Source of the DNA: a bacterium
Lineage (GTDB): Bacteria; JAHJDO01
Direction of reading: 5' to 3'
Assembly: GCA_030611945.1 (NCBI GenBank)
Contig: JAUWOV010000006.1
Span: 1 to 35,774 of the forward strand
Length of the DNA stretch: 35,774 bases
The notes under the pieces: model-generated
What the model was told of the DNA's origin: nothing
Database searches by the model: none
Seen by the model: the letters and a program-made list of their open reading frames with translations, nothing else
Part shown: positions 33,597 through 35,774 of the stretch, piece by piece
How positions within the stretch are numbered: the stretch's first letter is position 1
How the letters are laid out: each line of letters starts with the position of its first letter
Position numbers and translations under genes: made by a program

Positions 33597-33896
33597 GTGA
33601 ATAAAGATGAAATAACGCGTTTGATGAGAAAAAGTCATGATGTGTTGGCGGCAGAATATGGTGTTTCCAGAATTGGCATTTTTGGATCGGCGGTAAAAGG
33701 TGTCATGACAAAAGATAGTGATTTAGATGTAGTTGTTGAATTCGAAAAGCCAATAGGTTTTAAGTTTATTAGACTTGTGGAATATCTTGAAAATTTATTC
33801 GGGACAAAGGTTGATGTGATAACGAAAGACGGGCTTGAAAATATACGAGTAAAAGAGGTTGCGAGAGATATTGAAAGAAATTTAGTTTATGTCTAA
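33597..33896 (+). CDS. mntA: MNT-domain nucleotidyltransferase antitoxin (MntA-like)
   Basis: The 99-residue protein is a minimal nucleotidyltransferase. It has the exact GS-x10-DxD active-site motif (GSAVKGVMTKDSDLD) at about residues 30-44 and a further acidic region DVITKDGL. In characterised MntA/HepT systems the antitoxin adds AMP units to a tyrosine of the HEPN toxin and so silences it. The start is GTG with GAGAGG upstream. Its last 8 nt overlap the HEPN gene, the usual arrangement of such pairs. Confidence 0.93.
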   Translation: MNKDEITRLMRKSHDVLAAEYGVSRIGIFGSAVKGVMTKDSDLDVVVEFEKPIGFKFIRLVEYLENLFGTKVDVITKDGLENIRVKEVARDIERNLVYV

Positions 33897-34218
33897 AAGA
33901 AAAGATACTGCTGTTGTCCAGGATATGAAAGAATCTATTGATAGAATTATATCTTACACATCAAAGATAGAATATGATGATTTTCTACAGGACTACAAAA
34001 CGCAAGATGCAGTGATTAGAAATATTGAGATTTTGGGCGAAGCTGTTAAATTATTATCAGATGAAACAAAAGAAAAGTATCCAAATATTCCTTGGAAAGA
34101 CATTGCAGGCACAAGAGATAAACTAATTCATGATTATTTTGGTGTAAACATTGATGTTGTGTGGGATATTGCCAAGAATGAGATTCCGTCTCTATCCGTA
34201 TATTTAAAAGATATATAA
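33889..34218 (+). CDS. hepT: HEPN-domain RNase toxin (HepT-like, DUF86)
   Basis: The 109-residue helical protein carries the HEPN ribonuclease motif R-x4-H extended to R-x4-H-x-Y (RDKLIHDYFG, about residues 80-89), including the tyrosine that the partner MntA is known to AMPylate in related systems. AVIRNIEILGEAVKLLS is the second conserved helix of the family. All active-site residues are present, so the toxin should be functional when unmodified, probably as a dimer that cleaves RNA. It overlaps mntA by 8 nt and begins with ATG. Confidence 0.93.
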   Translation: MSKRKDTAVVQDMKESIDRIISYTSKIEYDDFLQDYKTQDAVIRNIEILGEAVKLLSDETKEKYPNIPWKDIAGTRDKLIHDYFGVNIDVVWDIAKNEIPSLSVYLKDI

Positions 34219-34411
34219 ACGGCTAACGAATCAATCGCGTTATTTGCACCATGATTTCCTTTTACTAAACTCCATTTGTCCTGAATCAGAGAATCTCGGT
34301 TCGGTGCTTTGAAGAGTGATTTAGGGGATATGTAAAACTTCGCTTTCAAATTGTTGTGTAATCTCCTCGTAATATGATATTCTAAAGAATAGGAAAACAG
34401 GCGAAATAAAT

Positions 34412-34831
34412 GTGATAAAAGTATACTGCGACACTGGAGGATTTCGGCAGGAACTAGAAAATCTTCAAAAACAAGGAAAAATAAAGTTGATTATGTTTAA
34501 GTACGAAAACATAATCAAAAAAATAACTAATAGTGGAATACCTTCTGCTGCAACTATAGGTGATCTTAAAAAATATACAATTGGCACCCTCCCCAGAACA
34601 TTTGGAAATTATAAGGGTTCTAATAAATTTGAATCGTTAAAGCAAATAATAGGAGAGGAAAATAGAATAGATATTTTACATTTAGATTCGGTCTTTAAAT
34701 CGAGCTGCTCATTCTTCCTTACCAGAGACAAAAAAGATATCGTCTCTAAAAAAGAAATTATAGAAAAATTGCTCAGCATTAAAATTATACATTCTGATGA
34801 TGATTGGGAAAAATTCAGTTCATATTTTTAA
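34412..34831 (+). CDS. Hypothetical protein with PIN-like features
   Basis: The 139-residue product is not recognised with confidence. It begins MIKVYCDTGGF, a beta-strand followed by an acidic residue as in PIN-like ribonucleases, and later has DILHLDSVFKSSCSFFLTRDKKDI, where the spaced aspartates and the FLTRD strand resemble the second half of a PIN-like active site. Its length fits a small PIN-like toxin, but no partner antitoxin gene is apparent next to it. The start is a GTG (an overlapping ATG leads straight into a stop), with a weak ribosome binding site. It lies in an AT-rich accessory tract. Confidence 0.6.
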   Translation: MIKVYCDTGGFRQELENLQKQGKIKLIMFKYENIIKKITNSGIPSAATIGDLKKYTIGTLPRTFGNYKGSNKFESLKQIIGEENRIDILHLDSVFKSSCSFFLTRDKKDIVSKKEIIEKLLSIKIIHSDDDWEKFSSYF

Positions 34832-34908
34832 AATAGTTTCTTACATCGTTGAATCTTGAGGTATTGTGCCTTGCAAGTAAGCGTATTGTCATTTTAAATT
34901 AATAAATT

Positions 34909-35774
34909 ATGAAAATTTTTATTTGGCTTTTTCTTGGATGGCTTGTTTATAAGTTTTTTGTTTTTTTATCAAAAGACGATTCAAACACAAATGAATTTTC
35001 CTCAAAAGATAGAGAATTAAATGCTACTTCTTCTAAGCTTGAAAAAGCCAAAGAATTACTAGATAAATCTTTTTATGCGGAAGCTGATTGTCTTTTTTTT
35101 GATGAAAAAGACCAGTTGATTAAGAAATACTATTCTTTAAAACAAAAATATATTCTTGGGTTTTTTAATGATAATTTTCCTTCTTTTGAAGGTGATAACG
35201 AAAAAGCTAGTGCCATATCAAATTTTTCTCCTGCTTTTTTACTAACGGCTAGAGCAGGGACAGGTAAAACATCGTCCATATTTCTAAAAATATCGTTATT
35301 GATAGAAAAATACAGTGCTTCTAAAAACGACATGTTAGTTTTAACATTTAATAAAAATGATTATAAAAACAAATTATTTGATTTTTTTAGTGATACTGAA
35401 TACCTGTCTATTGACGAAAATAGTACTACTTTAAGAGGGGAAATAGTTAAATCAAAAGGAGAAAGGTATATTGCTGATTTTTTGTTCCTACATGGGATAA
35501 AATATCAATACGAGAAGGGCTATATTTGGAATGGCAGAGTTTATAAGCCTGATTTTACGATATATGCTATCGACAAAATGATTATATTGGAACATTGGGG
35601 AATAGATGAAAATGACAAAAAATCTATTTCACCAAGTTTTGAAATTACTTGGGAAGAATATAAATCTCAGATGGATAGAAAAAGGGACTTCTGGAAAAAT
35701 AAGAATAAATATATTTTTATAGAAACATCAATAAAAGACATGTTTAGCGGTCAAACACATTTTAATTCCATATT
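34909..35774 (+). CDS. UvrD-like superfamily 1 helicase with embedded PD-(D/E)XK-like nuclease and N-terminal membrane segment (partial)
   Basis: This gene is absent from the ORF track because it runs off the right edge; it is open for 288 codons. MKIFIWLFLGWLVYKFFVFL is a hydrophobic anchor, followed by a charged helical region. Walker A is LLTARAGTGKTSS near residue 113, and VLTFNKNDYKNKL is helicase motif Ia. Shortly after comes a nuclease-like block: SKGERYIADFLFLHGIKYQYE, then YKPDFTIY and IILEHWGID, the E / PD / ExG pattern seen in nuclease insertions of some UvrD helicases. Helicase motifs II-VI should lie beyond the window. No Shine-Dalgarno sequence is visible before the ATG and base use is very AT-rich, unlike the housekeeping genes. 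A defence or DNA-repair role is inference. Confidence 0.75.
   Translation, partial: MKIFIWLFLGWLVYKFFVFLSKDDSNTNEFSSKDRELNATSSKLEKAKELLDKSFYAEADCLFFDEKDQLIKKYYSLKQKYILGFFNDNFPSFEGDNEKASAISNFSPAFLLTARAGTGKTSSIFLKISLLIEKYSASKNDMLVLTFNKNDYKNKLFDFFSDTEYLSIDENSTTLRGEIVKSKGERYIADFLFLHGIKYQYEKGYIWNGRVYKPDFTIYAIDKMIILEHWGIDENDKKSISPSFEITWEEYKSQMDRKRDFWKNKNKYIFIETSIKDMFSGQTHFNSI

Noticed and set aside
35130-35333. Minus-strand 67-aa ORF
   Set aside because: It is antisense to the Walker A region of the helicase-like gene that is open across 34909-35774.

Overview
The window comes from an AT-rich bacterial chromosome with dense genes, short or overlapping junctions, Shine-Dalgarno sites of the AGGAGG type and vegetative promoters close to TTGACA-N17-TATAAT. 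Gene content suggests an anaerobic organism (a single-chain pyruvate:ferredoxin oxidoreductase with two 4Fe-4S motifs) with a meso-diaminopimelate cell wall made through the DapL aminotransferase route (dapF, dapL, murD, ftsW, murG). It also has an O-antigen-ligase-like polymerase, a MEMO-family protein, HD-GYP signalling and a DUF4416 protein. Together these fit an uncultivated diderm lineage such as Omnitrophota or a relative. That placement is inference; no rRNA or other decisive marker is present.

Layout. (1) Bases 1-6980, minus strand: one riboflavin operon headed by a promoter, an FMN riboswitch and an intrinsic terminator, then ribD, ribE, ribBA, an AlbA_2/RecG-like ATPase regulator that does not belong to the pathway, ribH, nusB and a truncated O-antigen ligase-family gene. 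(2) 7105-8000, plus strand: a small conserved hypothetical gene and a SprT-like zinc metalloprotein, whose 3' end overlaps the next, convergent operon. (3) 11119-7956, minus strand: GAF/HD-GYP phosphodiesterase, MEMO-like protein, group 1 glycosyltransferase. (4) 11261-16503, plus strand: pyruvate:ferredoxin oxidoreductase, panD, purB. (5) 21547-16550, minus strand: an XRE regulator, ComEC, an exported phospholipase D-like protein, a TolB-like beta-propeller lipoprotein and a membrane-anchored zinc-ribbon protein. (6) 21686-26006, plus strand: a second, divergent XRE regulator, a permuted papain-like amidase broken by an in-frame TGA, a DUF4143 ATPase, and a DUF47/Pit phosphate transporter pair. 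(7) 33303-26094, minus strand: a half-length DUF4416 protein with a U32 peptidase, then dapF, dapL, murD, ftsW, murG. (8) 33597-35774, plus strand: an accessory tract with a MntA/HepT (MNT-HEPN) toxin-antitoxin pair, a PIN-like orphan and the start of a UvrD-type helicase with an embedded PD-(D/E)XK-like nuclease and an N-terminal membrane segment.

How the genes work together. RibBA, RibD, RibE and RibH cover the pathway from GTP and ribulose 5-phosphate to riboflavin, apart from the dephosphorylation step. FMN would shut the operon off through the riboswitch, and NusB and the polysaccharide polymerase ride on the same transcript. DapL and DapF are consecutive steps to meso-diaminopimelate, which feeds the MurD, FtsW and MurG steps of septal peptidoglycan synthesis. 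POR consumes CoA while PanD makes the beta-alanine part of CoA. Parts of the window most worth following up are the accessory gene inside the riboswitch-controlled operon, the TGA-interrupted amidase, the in-frame 20-bp palindrome in ribD, a dispersed 35-bp intergenic repeat, and the toxin/helicase tract at the right edge.
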